Assembly: GCA_003952965.2 (NCBI GenBank)
Contig: CM025852.1
Location: 186,001 to 250,000 of the forward strand
Direction of reading: 5' to 3'
From: Morella rubra
Taxonomy: Eukaryota > Streptophyta > Magnoliopsida > Fagales > Myricaceae
DNA: 64,000 nucleotides
Part shown: in pieces, positions 23,445-36,498 of the stretch
Layout of the letters: each line of letters begins with the position of its first letter
How positions within the stretch are numbered: position 1 is the stretch's first letter
Position numbers and translations under genes: made by a program
Notes under the pieces: generated by a model
Seen by the model: only the letters and a program-made list of their open reading frames with translations
Told to the model about the DNA's origin: nothing
The model's database searches: none

Positions 23445-24444
23445 NNNNNNNNNNNNNNNNNNNNNNNNNNNNNNNNNNNNNNNNNNNNNNNNNNNNNNNN
23501 NNNNNNNNNNNNNNNNNNNNNNNNNNNNNNNNNNNNNNNNNNNNNNNNNNNNNNNNNNNNNNNNNNNNNNNNNNNNNNNNNNNNNNNNNNNNNNNNNNNN
23601 NNNNNNNNNNNNNNNNNNNNNNNNNNNNNNNNNNNNNNNNNNNNNNNNNNNNNNNNNNNNNNNNNNNNNNNNNNNNNNNNNNNNNNNNNNNNNNNNNNNN
23701 NNNNNNNNNNNNNNNNNNNNNNNNNNNNNNNNNNNNNNNNNNNNNNNNNNNNNNNNNNNNNNNNNNNNNNNNNNNNNNNNNNNNNNNNNNNNNNNNNNNN
23801 NNNNNNNNNNNNNNNNNNNNNNNNNNNNNNNNNNNNNNNNNNNNNNNNNNNNNNNNNNNNNNNNNNNNNNNNNNNNNNNNNNNNNNNNNNNNNNNNNNNN
23901 NNNNNNNNNNNNNNNNNNNNNNNNNNNNNNNNNNNNNNNNNNNNNNNNNNNNNNNNNNNNNNNNNNNNNNNNNNNNNNNNNNNNNNNNNNNNNNNNNNNN
24001 NNNNNNNNNNNNNNNNNNNNNNNNNNNNNNNNNNNNNNNNNNNNNNNNNNNNNNNNNNNNNNNNNNNNNNNNNNNNNNNNNNNNNNNNNNNNNNNNNNNN
24101 NNNNNNNNNNNNNNNNNNNNNNNNNNNNNNNNNNNNNNNNNNNNNNNNNNNNNNNNNNNNNNNNNNNNNNNNNNNNNNNNNNNNNNNNNNNNNNNNNNNN
24201 NNNNNNNNNNNNNNNNNNNNNNNNNNNNNNNNNNNNNNNNNNNNNNNNNNNNNNNNNNNNNNNNNNNNNNNNNNNNNNNNNNNNNNNNNNNNNNNNNNNN
24301 NNNNNNNNNNNNNNNNNNNNNNNNNNNNNNNNNNNNNNNNNNNNNNNNNNNNNNNNNNNNNNNNNNNNNNNNNNNNNNNNNNNNNNNNNNNNNNNNNNNN
24401 NNNNNNNNNNNNNNNNNNNNNNNNNNNNNNNNNNNNNNNNNNNN
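23445..24444. other. Assembly gap, exactly 1000 N
   Basis: An unbroken run of 1000 ambiguous bases. The round number is typical of a scaffolding placeholder, so the true distance is unknown and could be far from 1 kb. Long reading frames that cross it are artefacts of translating N. Confidence 0.99.
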
Positions 24445-24485
24445 GTATTCTGCAGAACATTTATCTCCCTGAAGATCGTTTGCCA

Positions 24486-25163
24486 ATGGCCGAAATCAAA
24501 GATGCCCACATCGTAGAAATCGAAGTAGACGAAGAGCATCAGCACAAACTCTTGACTGCCATGAGCACAATCTCGGCGGCAATCCAACAACACCCACTAA
24601 TGGAAATCTCCGAGAGCCCCGGGCATCTGTTGCTTCTCAAGCTCTGGCAAAGAGAAGAGGACCTTTTTGGCCGGCGTGTCACCCTCAAAGAAACTAGACT
24701 GGACTCTATCCGAAGAGAGCTTTTCCAACTGTGCTGTTTCTTCTTCATCTTTCATGGGTTTTTCTTGACCATCTTGTTTTCCTCTTCTGTTAACTCTCAA
24801 GAGGAGCATACTCGTACTTGTAAGAAATGGTGGATACCTGGGCTTTTATCGGCCTCGACCTCGCTTGTTTTTGTGTTCTTGGTCCAGGTGAAGCTTTACA
24901 GGTATTGGAAAGTGTGGGGCCAGTTACAGAGGGAGAGAAACGATAGCCGAGCCCTCACGAGGTGTGTTCAGGAACTGAGGATGAAAGGGGCTAGCTTCGA
25001 TTTGTCTAAGGAGCCGCAGAGTGGGAAGAGGATGAAAAGCTCGAGCGTGGAGATCAAATGGAAGCCCATTACTTGGTGTTCTCAGAATTTGATAACCGTT
25101 GCTCTTCTTTGCTTCGCAGGTTTAGTGCTTCCAGTTTGCAAGTTCATCCTCTGCGGCTTCTAA
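24486..25163 (+). CDS. Plant-conserved three-TM protein of unknown function
   Basis: An intronless frame of 225 aa starting at ATG 24486 (MAEIKDAHIVEIEVDEEHQH). The frame continues open upstream to the gap, so an earlier start cannot be excluded. The first ~90 residues are soluble, with a conserved-looking block (HPLMEISESPGHLLLLKLWQ, then REEDLFGRR). Three hydrophobic segments follow: about residues 82-102 (LFQLCCFFFIFHGFFLTILF), 117-140 (WWIPGLLSASTSLVFVFLVQ) and the C-terminus (LITVALLCFAGLVLPVCKFI). Between segments 2 and 3 is a basic cytosol-like loop (QRERNDSRALTRCVQELRMK). I recall similar uncharacterised proteins in many angiosperms but know no function. It is a membrane protein, location unknown. 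Confidence 0.8.
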   Translation: MAEIKDAHIVEIEVDEEHQHKLLTAMSTISAAIQQHPLMEISESPGHLLLLKLWQREEDLFGRRVTLKETRLDSIRRELFQLCCFFFIFHGFFLTILFSSSVNSQEEHTRTCKKWWIPGLLSASTSLVFVFLVQVKLYRYWKVWGQLQRERNDSRALTRCVQELRMKGASFDLSKEPQSGKRMKSSSVEIKWKPITWCSQNLITVALLCFAGLVLPVCKFILCGF

Positions 25164-26082
25164 TCATGATAATTTATTTTGGAAGGCTTCTCTGTTAGAT
25201 CGCGAGGGTACAGAATAACATGTCATATACTTTTTCTTTTCCCTTGGGTATAAATGAAATCCCAAAATGTGGGTTTCTGCTTTGTCCTGATGTATTTGGT
25301 CACGAAGTCGTGATTTTATGCAGTCTTTGATCTGAGAATGCAACACAAAACATTGATGTATATGAACTATCTGATCAATCTCCGAGAGTCAAGGTAACCA
25401 AGGAATTGTCAGACCTCTTCTGTACAGTATTTCCAAAAATATTTTTCTGCAATCCTGGAAGCATCTGACCCCAATACTTCTGTTCAACCTCTTCTAGGGG
25501 ATGAAGCATCTTCGGTCCGAAAATCATTAGCATCCACTAGAACAAAGGGATTGGAAGTTCTTGAATATTTTTGCCGGCTCAAAGTTCCCAGAAATTGATC
25601 GGAGGGCAATGGTGATATCACAAAAAGAGGTTTCCAAGTGCTAGAAGCACGTTTAAGTTCGTTGTTTGTCCTACTCCTGACCCCTGAATACGGCAGCCAG
25701 ATGATTGTATCCCAGATCTGGTGCTTGGATTACTTTCTAGCAATATAAAATGCTTCGATACGAGTTAGTTAAATGAGCCAAATCAGACTTTGCGTTCTAT
25801 TGGAGAATTCTTGTATGTTTGATCAGTTCCCAATAAGCAACATTGCCCGTGTTCTTGATCTTCCTTCTCGCTTCACATAAGATTTATTCGTCGGACAGCT
25901 ATGCTAAAAGGTGTATAACCTCCGAAGGTGTATAACCTCAGAAAGTAAAGAGATGTGTTGTGATTACAACAGTGATCAAACTTTCAGTTGACTCTCTAAC
26001 TGAAACAAAATCCATTATGAGCCAAATGGGCCAGAAATTCAAATATCCTAAAAAGCCTGGCCTGATGCTCTCTGCTTAGATG
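25164..26082. other. Intergenic region, TM-protein 3' flank / TEX1 3' flank
   Basis: About 920 bases between convergent gene ends. Only short frames occur. A short direct repeat (AAATATCCTAAAAA) appears near 26041 and again at 26101, the second copy inside the last TEX1 exon. No other feature was recognised. Confidence 0.5.
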
Positions 26083-29000
26083 TTAAGCGCTTTCAAAGCC
26101 AAATATCCTAAAAACACCTGCAAGAAGAAATAAAGGGAGAGAGCTTATAAGAGTCAAATAATCACAGAGATTTGTTCTTTCCTAGCATAGCAAGAAAGTA
26201 ACAATACCTTCATCAGCCTGATATTTGTTCTTGTCATCCCCAGCATATGCAAGTAAATTGTACTTGGGATTCCACTCCACGCTGTTCATGGCAGCCCGAC
26301 AGGGTATCTGGTGCACAGTCCGTCCAGTTTGAACATTTGACTGTACCATACAGAATGCATCAATGTTTTGTCTAAGTGAATATGCAAAAAACCCTTGAAA
26401 TCCCCACTTTATGAAATGACTTAGGCCAAAATTGAAGATCACTAGACTGAACAGTATCTTTAGTAAGGTTTTAATGTGACGGGCTGTTTTTCAAAGCAAA
26501 GCCCCTAAAGGGATAAGGCCTTTCTTACAGTAAGGAAAAGCCAGTTAACTGGCATGGGTACTTACTATATCAATGAACAAGTCTTCACTGGCAGAAGCAA
26601 TATAATCTCCAGTGTAATTGAAGCTTATTGTCCGCACAGGCCATCTGAAATAAGAATGAGAAAGTCAGTCATCCCTGAGGATGCAAAGTTGAGTCAAAAA
26701 CCTCAATCAAAGAATTCCACAATGGTTATAGTGGGTTAAATAATTGCATGCATATCCAGGAGTGAAACTCACTCAAGTTTTGTAAATGTCCGTACACAGA
26801 GCATCTCTGATATATCCCAAAGGCTGACCAAGGAATCGGCACTTCCAACAGCGAAATATCTGACAGAAGTAGAAGAATGATTGAGAGTTAAAATAAAACC
26901 CTATTGTCTTTGTTGTATTAACTCTAAAAAGTGATTTTTAAAAACAGCTATCCTTGTTAGCAAATAGAAAGCTTTTAACAAGTGGAGCACATCTACACAT
27001 ATATGGGTAACAAGCAGCCATTTTAACAAGTGAAAATCTGAAAACAGCTAAAAGAGCTTCGAGGCACACCTTCCTATGGGATCTATTGCAATACAATAGC
27101 ATCCAGCTGTATGAGCCACGAGGGTGTCAAGTGGTTGCAGAGAAGGGTATGCTAGCACTTCGACAGTTCCTGAGCAAAAAATTATATTAAATGCCTATTC
27201 CAGCAGACAGAGAGGGCAAATCCATAAATACTCTACATTTTAAGTTGACGGCACAGGAAGGAAAGAAATTACAAACTCAGAAATTGATTTTACCATTTCC
27301 AGTTGTCAAGAAAAACATCTCCCCTGTCATGTTCCATGCAATCTCATTTACCTGGAGAAAAGGAGCGGACTATTCAAGAAGCCGTTGATGTGTGAAGTTA
27401 ACAATTGTAGATAGGATTAATGACATCCCTCCAATTAGATTGTTGCATGTAATATATGAAGTGCAGCTAACAGCTATCGAGAGAAGGCCACATGTTTTCA
27501 CAGCATAGATTGTAAAGACAATGAAAGTTATGCAACAATAGAAATCTATGGCTTCTCTGAGGTAAAGCCATGCATACAGATCTGATTTTGTTACTGGTAA
27601 ACAATCATTTATATGGAAGAGTTCTGCTTGTAGGAATAAAAAAGAGTGCACCAAACTAAAATTTTCAAATGCAGGGCCAGGCCAAAAAGAAATAGGACAC
27701 AGAGCTGGATAGTGATGTTTCAATCAAAATATATCTTAGTGAGAGAACACTATAATATAATATGTACATTCCTCTCTTCATTAAAAGAATGCAACAGACC
27801 AAATTGGCAAACAGTAAGATTTATAAACATAAAAAAACACTGACGAAGAAGAACAAAGATTTTACCATCAAGTTTGGATCAGCAGATTACCTCATAACTG
27901 AACTTGCGCTTATGAATTGGCTTAAATTTCCGGACATCCAGTATTGTTAGTTCATCATCCTACAATCAGTAAGAGGTTAGAGTAAGAAACAACGGCTAGA
28001 CTCTCTTTTTTCCAAAATGCAAAAGGCAGTGGTTAACCAGTTTATCCAAGACGTGCTTATAACCCAACAGTTGCACAGCAACGAGAAGTAATAACACTCA
28101 GAAAAAAGTACGATGAAGTAAAACATTTACTGTTAGAACAATCACAACTCTGGAGGTGTTTTAGCAAATAGCATGGGTCAACTGTACAATATCACCCACC
28201 CTATTACCAACAGCTACATGTGTCCCATCGGGTTTGTATGTGATGTTGATGTTCTCGCCACTAAGTTCTGCCAGCTGTGAGCATTTCCCACCTGTAAAAT
28301 TAGACCAATACATGGATATAAGCATGTTGCATCCAACGACGGCAATATCAGAAAACCTCACTAAGTGAAATCAGAAGATAAAAAATAAAAAATTGCCCTA
28401 TCATTTCCTACTAACTTAGATATCATGTGTAGGAAAAATGGTTTAGCTTTAGGGACAATCAATACTGGAGCAAGCGGCCTTAAGTTTCTACTCTACCTCA
28501 CATTTAAAAAAGCAAATTCCAAGAGATGAATCCACACATTAAAGGAGCTTGAACTTATACGTGAAAAAGGGTTTCAGAATAACAGTTAAACGACTAACTT
28601 ATTAATTTCCTATCCGCTTAAACTTTTGGGACAAGCAGCAATTTAATGTCATGCATGATATACAGCTGAAAATGTAAAATTCCATAGAAAAACCTCTTAC
28701 TTCGAGCATCCCACAGACGGACAGTCTTGTCACCTGAGGCAGTTGCAATCAGATCAGCGTGCTTTGGGTCCCAACACAGCTGATCCACACTATCAGTGTG
28801 ACCCTTCAATTCAATATCTTTAACCTTTCCCTGTAACAATCACCTATATGGATTAATGTCAAAGTAACACATTCTCAGCATCATTGCCGGCAACTTCAAT
28901 TAACAACAAAAACGACAACAATGAGAAGCTTAGCTTACATGTCCGTGTGGCTCAATGTGCCATAAACGAGCAGTTTGATCCACAGAACCCGAAGCGAGCT

Positions 29001-29217
29001 TCGTGCCTGCGCAATTCCAAGCCACCGAATGCACCTTTCATTTGACCCCAACAACCATTCATTTGTTAGGAAAAAATGAAAAAGTAATCACCAATTACTC
29101 TAGGGTTGCCCATGGAAAGCGATACGCAGAGAGAGGGAGAGGAACAGAAAGAACCTTCTTCTTGTGACCTTGGTACTCGCGGCTATGGAGATTCTTGAAA
29201 GAAAACGTTGTCTCCAT
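26083..29217 (-). CDS. THO3/TEX1: THO complex subunit 3 (TEX1), WD40 protein, 11 exons
   Basis: Minus-strand exons: 29155-29217, 28939-29034, 28701-28830, 28200-28291, 27891-27959, 27294-27351, 27070-27169, 26773-26859, 26566-26644, 26208-26340, 26083-26117. Total 942 nt, 313 aa; the Arabidopsis protein is about 315 aa. All introns are GT-AG and all phases agree. WD40 blades are evident: VHSVAWNCAGTKLASGSVDQ TARLW, ELKGHTDSVDQLCWDP with DKTVRLWDAR, NITYKPDGTHVAVGN, VNEIAWNMTGEMFFLTTGN, YCIAIDPIGRYFAVGSADS LVSLWD, RTISFNYTGDYIASASEDLF, MNSVEWNPKYNLLAYAGDD. TEX1/THOC3 is a core part of the nuclear THO/TREX complex, which couples transcription to mRNA export and affects small-RNA biogenesis in plants. 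The start METTFSFKNLHSREYQGHKK agrees with the family. It is divergent from the KH gene across a 1.4-kb shared upstream region. Confidence 0.95.
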
Positions 29218-30659
29218 GTACTCTAATTTCACAGTGGAAGGCTCGAAGCAAGTTCCTGCGGTTTGCTTGCAACTCTCTTTTCCTGAACCAAATATTTAGC
29301 AATTGGGTTAGATGGGCTGGGTCAGGCGGACCCAAATCATGTCAATTTCCCAATGGTAATTAATTTTTCGTTAACTTTGTGATCCAGCAATTTATGTTTA
29401 CTGTATAGTTTGTTAAGAAAAATTATATCTTATTTGCGACCCAATAGCTGCTTTTTAAGCTCACTGAAAGAATATCGAAGTTTTGTAACAATTTTTTTTT
29501 TTCTCTCGGATCATCTGACTCTCCGTGTTTTAATTTGAACACTCGCATATAAAAATTATTATTTATGTAATTTAATAACTTAAATATATATAGGGGCCGT
29601 AAAATACATGCTTAAGGTCAATCAGATCTAGATTTGAATTGGACCGCTACTAGATTACAGGTTTGGTAAGCCAAAAAAAGTCCATCCAATGACCAATCTT
29701 TGAAGTTCGAATTAATAAATATTATACACACACACATATATATATATATACTATAATTATAAATAAATAAATGTTAAAGCAACATTTCAACTAACAACCG
29801 AAACTTGCGTAGCCAAGACATTGCCATATTATATATCCATTTGCAATTTCTGCACATAAATTGTCTGTGTTTTAATATGTAGAAAACAGAGGTGTAAGAT
29901 TAGCAATCACGGTTTTTTATGGACTCCTGCCTCCCCGATACTAAATGAGGTAATTAACTTAATTAAATTAAGAATATACAGTTGGGTACTTAGCACAAAT
30001 ATGGATTATTGGATGTTGATAATCACGACGCCATAAGCCAACTCAGTTACTTGTAATATTTTATTGTGGATTTTTCTTTCATGCAGAAAAAGTTGTTATT
30101 TCTTTGTTTGTTAAAATTAAAAATATTCGAAATTTTGTCTTTACTTTATTAAGCAAAATATTAGGAAACAAACATCCCGTTTTCCTTTCATGTCTTTTCT
30201 TATTTCGGTCAAAGCAAAAACCAACGACCATTCCTCTCGCCCAACTCAGAAAAAAAAAAGGACAACTGCACGTAATTTATGTATTTTTTTTTTCGTAATT
30301 AATTTATGAGTTTTTTTTTTCTAGGTAATTAATTTATGAGTTTTGTTTTTATGGAAGAAGGAATTTTTTATTCACGGGGACGCCGAGTGGTGGTAGGAAC
30401 AACTGCAAGTAAATAATTAATCATCGCTGCATCTTTTTTTTTATTTTTATTAAATTTTTTTGGAGATATATAAGCTGCGCACCGACGAATAGGGGAGAGA
30501 TGAGAGCGTCGTCTGGTCGGGACCGTCCCACCAGAGGCAGAGCCACAAAGACCAGAGAGGCAATCAACCGCACCTCTTCCACAGCCACAGCCACAACAAC
30601 AGAGACGTGGCATCTACAGGGATCTGACCGAATCGACTGAATCATCAGAGTTACTAGAA
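29218..30659. promoter_or_regulatory. Divergent promoter region, TEX1 / KH gene
   Basis: A 1.44-kb AT-rich interval between divergently transcribed genes. It carries a CA/TA microsatellite at about 29726-29751 and several oligo-T tracts. The bases just before 30660 become GC-richer and form the KH gene leader. Small frames across 30368-30756 are antisense shadows of the leader and first exon. Confidence 0.5.
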
Positions 30660-33600
30660 ATGGCAACATCCGGTGGCGGAAGGTACATGGCGTACTCCCC
30701 CTCGCCCTCACCCTCCGCCCCTCACTCTCCGCATCTCTGCGGCCTCCGCTCCGCATCCTCCGCGGCCGCCGCAGCAGCAGCAGCTGCGGCTATAGTTGAC
30801 CAAGAAAAGTACCACTTCACACTAGCAAGATCTCCTTAGCTTTTTCCTTCTTAACTATATAACTTGGCGTTCGATCGTTTTTAATGTTACTCTACATGAA
30901 ATTGTGTGATGTTTGACTCAGATATCTGTCGGAGTTACTAGCGGAGCGTCTCAAGCTTACTCCTTTTGTGCCGGTGCTCCCTCATAGCTATCGCTTGTTA
31001 AACCAAGGTCGGTCGGTATTAGCTTATTTTTCGTATATATTGCCGTATGAGTCCAGTTCTTTACCAATATTATGCAAAATGGTTCAGTAAAAGCAATCAT
31101 CTCAAGAACCTACAAACCGGTGTATACGATGCGCAAAAGTTTATGAGATCAGTTTTTCGCGTTCTCGAATCGATGCAGATCGATGGATTGACCGACAGTT
31201 ACAAAAATCTAACAGTCAATAGCACTAATTGCTACATACTGGAGACCCATAATCAAATAGAATATGTCGGATTGTCTTACATTTTCCTTTCTTCTATTCG
31301 TTATCCTGCTTTTCTCAGTCGCAAGGACTATGATAAGCTGTAGAATAGGTGAATCACAAACTTGTTTGTTGGTGATTATATTTCAGTGTAGTGCTGGCAT
31401 AGTGCACTTAGAGGGTTCTCATATGTTTCTATCTGCTAGGTCTTACCACTATTTAATTGTAGCCTGCCTCATTGGTTTAAAACTTTAACGTTAGAGGTTG
31501 ACACCACCTCTCATCTGGTAAAAGGGTTATAGTTTTTGAATATTGCAAGCGGAGTTAAATGTTTAGCAATATCTTAACTCCTTGCCTGAATTCGTAGGGT
31601 TCCGTTTAGTTGTCTGCGAACTTGAAGTAGTTATGTGGGGGTGGATGTAAGTTGCTCTCTTCCAATCTTAGCATTGGGAGAATGGATTAGTTTCTAACTT
31701 TCGAGGTGATGAAAGAAAAACCACCACTGGCTGGCGCATCTGAATTTCCACTATGTTGGTGTCCTCTATTATAAAGGTGTGAAAGAATATCTTTTTGTGC
31801 TTATGGATAGATTTAGGTTGAAGGGATTATTGCTTCCAGTAGCACTTCAGCTACGGTGACTAGTAGGACCAAGTAAACGAGAATATGGACTTCCTATGAT
31901 CAATTTTCTTGAAGTATGACTTTGCTGAGTATACGGCCAAAAGGATTGAATTCGGTTGTGGGAAATTATTCATCTATTGTGCTGATGGGAATCAAGGTTG
32001 AAAACTATTTGAAATTATGTCCTGAGATTGAAAGTAGATTCACGATATGACATATATGATGTAACTACTATATGGGGCTCTTTGTTTCTCAGTTGTGGCA
32101 ATAAGTTCAATTCTATAGAATGGGGATGGTATGAATTTTGTCAACTTATTTTCCTTGCACGTCCACATTAAGTGTAAGGTTGAAAAATGTAAGGGGAAAA
32201 TTCAATCATTTTTCTTTTTGTCAGGCTCATCCATAGGTTTTGAAATGTTTATAAGCTGAGAAGATTAGTGACAAACCTAGCAGAGGGAAGAGGGACTGCT
32301 TTACTCAGTGGAATGGTAGGGTGGGCTATGGTGTTTGCAAAACCAAAATTTTGGTCAATAAAATAACTATAAAATAATTTCTCTCTCTCTCTCTCTCTCT
32401 CCCTCCCCCCCCCCCCCCTTCAAATCATCTCTTTCCATTACAATAAACATAAAAATTCACTCAAATCATTTCTCTTCACTTTTTCACCAACTCTCATAAA
32501 CCAAAATTTTGGGCCGAAATTTTGGTTTATGCAAACACCACTACCCAAAATTTTGGTTATGCAAACACCACTAATTCTTCCCAGTAGTTTTGTTTCATGC
32601 CTGCATATATCACTTACCTGGTTAAGATTGTGAAATCCATCCAGAAACTTACAAAAAAGACTTTGTACAGGCTGTGATACAAGATTCTGGAGATCACTTA
32701 GTAAATTGTGTGGTAATGTCAAGAAAAAGAAAAAGTGTAGATCTAGTAGTTTCCTGTTCGGTAGGTCATGACCTAGGTTGTGAGTGGTGGTGAATGTTCC
32801 TCTAAGAATTGTGTAGTCCTGGGGACACTGTAGCCGAATCATGTGTTTTTGGTGTTCAAGAGCATTAGACTCCATTGTGGCAGCTAGATTAGATTTGGCA
32901 CAAGGTTTTTCCATTCTAGGCTTTGGGAAGGATTGGTTTGCCCTTTGAAGATACTGATTCTTCTTGGGTTTTCTTATTACTCTGGAATTCTATGTCCAAA
33001 TAGTCACTTCCGCAGATTATGCAATTTAATCTCTTAGATAGCCTTTGCAGATTTGACGATGCTAATTTATACCACCACTGAGTTCTAGCTCGAATGGCAC
33101 CTGATAAGGTTTAAGGGTAAGATCATGGGTTCAAGACCAACAGTGAATTTGTTTAACTTCCCAAAGAAAAAAACAGTGTTCATTTGTTATCTAACTTCAG
33201 TATACTTAGATGAATTAGACTTCAGGTTCTTGTTTTCTCTCTCTCTTTTTCTTTTAATTTTATCTTTTTCCTATAGTGCATTTTTTACAAGATGAAATTT
33301 ATTTCATCTTGAAGGTGTTAATTTTAACTGACTCAGCAGAAAAAAACAGTCTTGTCTCTCCATTTTGTGGTGAATGCTAACTCTTTAACAAATGCTGACT
33401 GGTACATCTTATTCTTGGAAATTGACATTTTTGGAGCAGAAATTATGCGTGTAACCACACTGTTGGGGAATGCATCAGTTTTAGGTCAAAGTGGGCTTGA
33501 ACACGCTAGCCCCCTGGCTTCTGGAGGAATATTTTCCAATGGAGGTGCCGATATGAACGGATGGGCATCACGGTTACAATCAGAAGTACGGATACTAACC

Positions 33601-36498
33601 ATTAACATAACCTTTTTCCATCTAATTTTACTGTATTTGCAGAAATATTCCTGACACGATCTTTTCATTCCGTGCTAACTCATGACATTTATTTGAGTGT
33701 TTGTAGATTATCCTACATTTTGACAGGTAGTTGAAGCTAACATCCTCAAGCAATGTAAATAGATTTTAGCTTAGCATTCTGTTCCAGAAGCTTAATAAGA
33801 TAGCTCTCATTTTCTTCGTTCTGCTTTGTCAAGGCACTCCTATACATGACATACTTCTTAACTTATGATGTAAAACTGCTATTCCTGCTAGTATTGAAGC
33901 CCTACATGCGGAGAATTTACCAAGGCATTCTCCAGTAATAGCGAGGCATTCTCCACTTTACAAGAGTTTTAGACTGGGGGAGTCTGAAATTTCTCCTGTA
34001 GAGTGCTGACTGCTGACCATTCGGTTAAGGAAATATTGTTATTCAGTTTGCTTTATGTGTATACTATCTTTTGCTTTTAATTGACTGCTTTGGGGTTTCA
34101 AGAGGTTATTGATCTGCTGTCACTGAAACAACTGATCAGATGACTTCATCTGAGGCAAGAAACTGATTGACCGATCAGTTAGGGCCCTGGAATTTCATGG
34201 TCTCCTTTTATTATATTTGGATTTCAGCATGCGCTTTTGTTGTCCTATTGCTCTTTTCCTGTCGTCTCACTCTCTCTCTCATAGCATGCATATTACTCCT
34301 ATGTTGTATTTTTTCACCATTCTCTTAGAGCTGCTCCTTGACAAGTGACGCAAAATGTTTTTGAGAATCTTTGGAGCTCCTCTGAGGGACCAAATTTTTT
34401 AGTCTGCTATCCATGGGATATGAAGCAGGTCAGTGAGCTTATCTATTATTTTAAGGTTTAACAATCTCGAATTATAATATTATGTGCAGATGCCAGGATT
34501 ATTACCACCATCATCAGCACATAACTGGCTGAATTCTCATGGTAGCTCATCTGGTCTTATCGTTAAAAGGACCATCAGAGTGGATATCCCTGTTGACAAA
34601 TATCCTAATGTATGAATGGATTTCTTGCTCCTGTGTGATTGGTTAGGGTCTTCTTTTCTTCCATTCTTGATGTTGATTTGTTGTTACAGTATAACTTTGT
34701 TGGGCGCCTCCTTGGGCCTAGGGGGAACTCTCTTAAGCGAGTGGAAGCAAATACTGAGTGCCGTGTTCTCATCAGAGGCCGTGGTAGCATTAAGGATCCA
34801 TCTAGGGTGAGGAAAAGATTTTCTTCTGTTGATCATTGTGGATGCTGAAACTTTAATTTTTCAGTGATGAATGAGGAAGTGCTTTCTAAAGTGGCATATT
34901 ATAAATATATCTAGTGAAGTGTGGATTGATGAAGAGAATGGATTGGCGTGACATTTGGAATAGCTTCTATCATACAGTTGAATTTTTACAGTCCTGGTCC
35001 ATATTTCTTGATTTCATGCTGGAAACCTGGTGATTGTACATGAATGTTCGTTTTGGTCAATATGTATATTTCTATGTAATTATATAGCCATGTCTAACTC
35101 AAATCCCCTATAAGAATAGATGGATCGTAAGATCGTGTGTCCAATAATCAAGGACTGGCACTGTATAACTTGCCAGTCGTACACATACCTACAACATACA
35201 TGCTCCACTCACATGTGAAGGTGCAGATTTGTTGAATACCATATATTTCAAGTTTCAAGATGATTAAGCTGCACACTTTGTGAATGTAAGGCATTGTAAT
35301 AGATTCTATTTTGGAACCCTTTTCCCCCATTTCGAAGCATATTTAATGACCACTTTAGTACGTATGACAAGCACATCTCATAACTTATATGTTGTTAGAG
35401 AGAACTATTACGTATTTACTTAAAACATTCCTTCTTTTTGGAGAGGCGTTAATTCAAAGGTTCACTTGTTTTTCCTTTTTTGGGGCTATGTGGACTGATC
35501 TGGGATGCTTTCATGACTTTTGGATTCTTATGAGGGGCACATCTCTCAAGTTAGATTTCAAACATTTTTTTGTTTGTTTTGATAGACTTCACTCTCAGAT
35601 TGTCTTCAACTTTCCTTTCATGAATTCATGTCACGGCATGTAAGAAAAACCAGTTGGGATACTTCTCTGCTATTGGTGGCTGTTTCCTCAGAGCTTTGTG
35701 AGGATCTCCATTTATCTTGACTAGGATTATGTTCATTTCTCAAGGCAGTTGACAAACCTGGAAAGTGAACTTATTATCTTAACCAGTTTTGTTGAGTGCC
35801 TATTGGGCTTTCCAATTACTTCCCTTGAGATAAACTGCAAGCAGATTCTGATGTTCGACAAGATCATCTATGCAAAAATGTTTGTGCTTTTCAAAGAACC
35901 AGCTTTTGACTCAATATAATATGGTTTAACCTTGTTCAGTTTTGTCGATTATTTTCTAGCTATTTACCCGCCTGAGCATAAACTGCTAATGCTGTGCGCC
36001 AATTGGAATTATATTCCCATTCTCAGTGGTATTATGAGGATTTTAGTGTAGATTGGAGTAAAAATGCTGTTTTGTTCTATGTTTTACAGGAAGAGATGAT
36101 GAGGGGAAAACCAGGTTATGAGCATTTGAATGAACCTCTCCATATTCTAGTTGAGGCAGAATTACCAGTTGAAATAGTTGATGCACGACTTATGCAAGCA
36201 CGCGAAATTCTTGAAGATTTGCTGAAACCTATAGTAAGTATCCGGTTCACCCATCCTTGTAAATCCTATTCGTTTCCTTTGCGAGCTTGTTTACCTCATT
36301 TGGATCAAGCTGCACTTATGTGGTTCCCCATTTATTTTTGTTATATAGGACGAATTGCAGGATTTCTACAAGAAACAGCAACTACGAGAGCTAGCAATAC
36401 TCAATGGTACACTGCGTGAGGAGGGTTCTCCTATGTCTGGTTCAGTTTCCCCCTTCCACAACAGCCTTGGTATGAAGAGGGCCAAGACTAGGGGGTAA
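30660..36498 (+). CDS. STAR-type KH RNA-binding protein (SPIN1/At5g56140-like), 7 coding exons
   Basis: Exons: 30660-30808, 30922-31007, 33440-33585, 34490-34609, 34690-34806, 36090-36233, 36349-36498; 912 nt, 303 aa, all phases consistent. The N-terminus has Pro/Ser repeats and a poly-Ala tract, followed by a QUA1-like segment ([20 protein letters not shown]). A single KH domain starts at [20 protein letters not shown], with the GxxG loop as GPRG and [23 protein letters not shown]2-like region follows ([20 protein letters not shown], then [20 protein letters not shown]), and the protein ends MKRAKTRG. This single-KH STAR architecture binds mRNA and often regulates splicing or stability; the rice relative SPIN1 acts in flowering. 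Intron 2 is 2.4 kb and carries a MITE. The spread of the domain over exons 4-7 is as in Arabidopsis. Confidence 0.94.
32329..32570. mobile_element. MITE with ~28-bp terminal inverted repeats in KH intron 2
   Basis: The left end TGGTGTTTGCAAAACCAAAA is the inverted complement of the right end TTTTGGTTATGCAAACACCA, with one indel. The element is flanked by CTA on both sides (32326-32328 and 32571-32573), consistent with a 3-bp target-site duplication of the PIF/Harbinger (Tourist) type. The right terminus is present twice (ending at 32540 and again at 32570, each followed by CTA). Inside is a (CT)n(C)n tract at about 32381-32419. There is no coding capacity. Confidence 0.75.
32381..32419. repeat. 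(CT)n-(C)n microsatellite
   Basis: About 11 CT dinucleotides followed by a C-rich run of about 16 bases, inside the MITE. It is probably polymorphic and error-prone in assembly. Confidence 0.9.

Noticed and set aside
23294..24593. Very long ORFs (up to 598 codons) across 23294-25163
   Set aside because: They translate through the 1000-N gap. Only the part from 24486 onward is supported.
30368..30756. Two overlapping minus-strand ORFs of 81 and 111 codons
   Set aside because: They are antisense to the GC-rich leader and first exon of the KH gene; the composition alone explains the open frames.
32438..32914. 158-codon minus-strand ORF
   Set aside because: It begins in unique intron DNA and ends inside a MITE in KH intron 2. 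It has no domain and no support.
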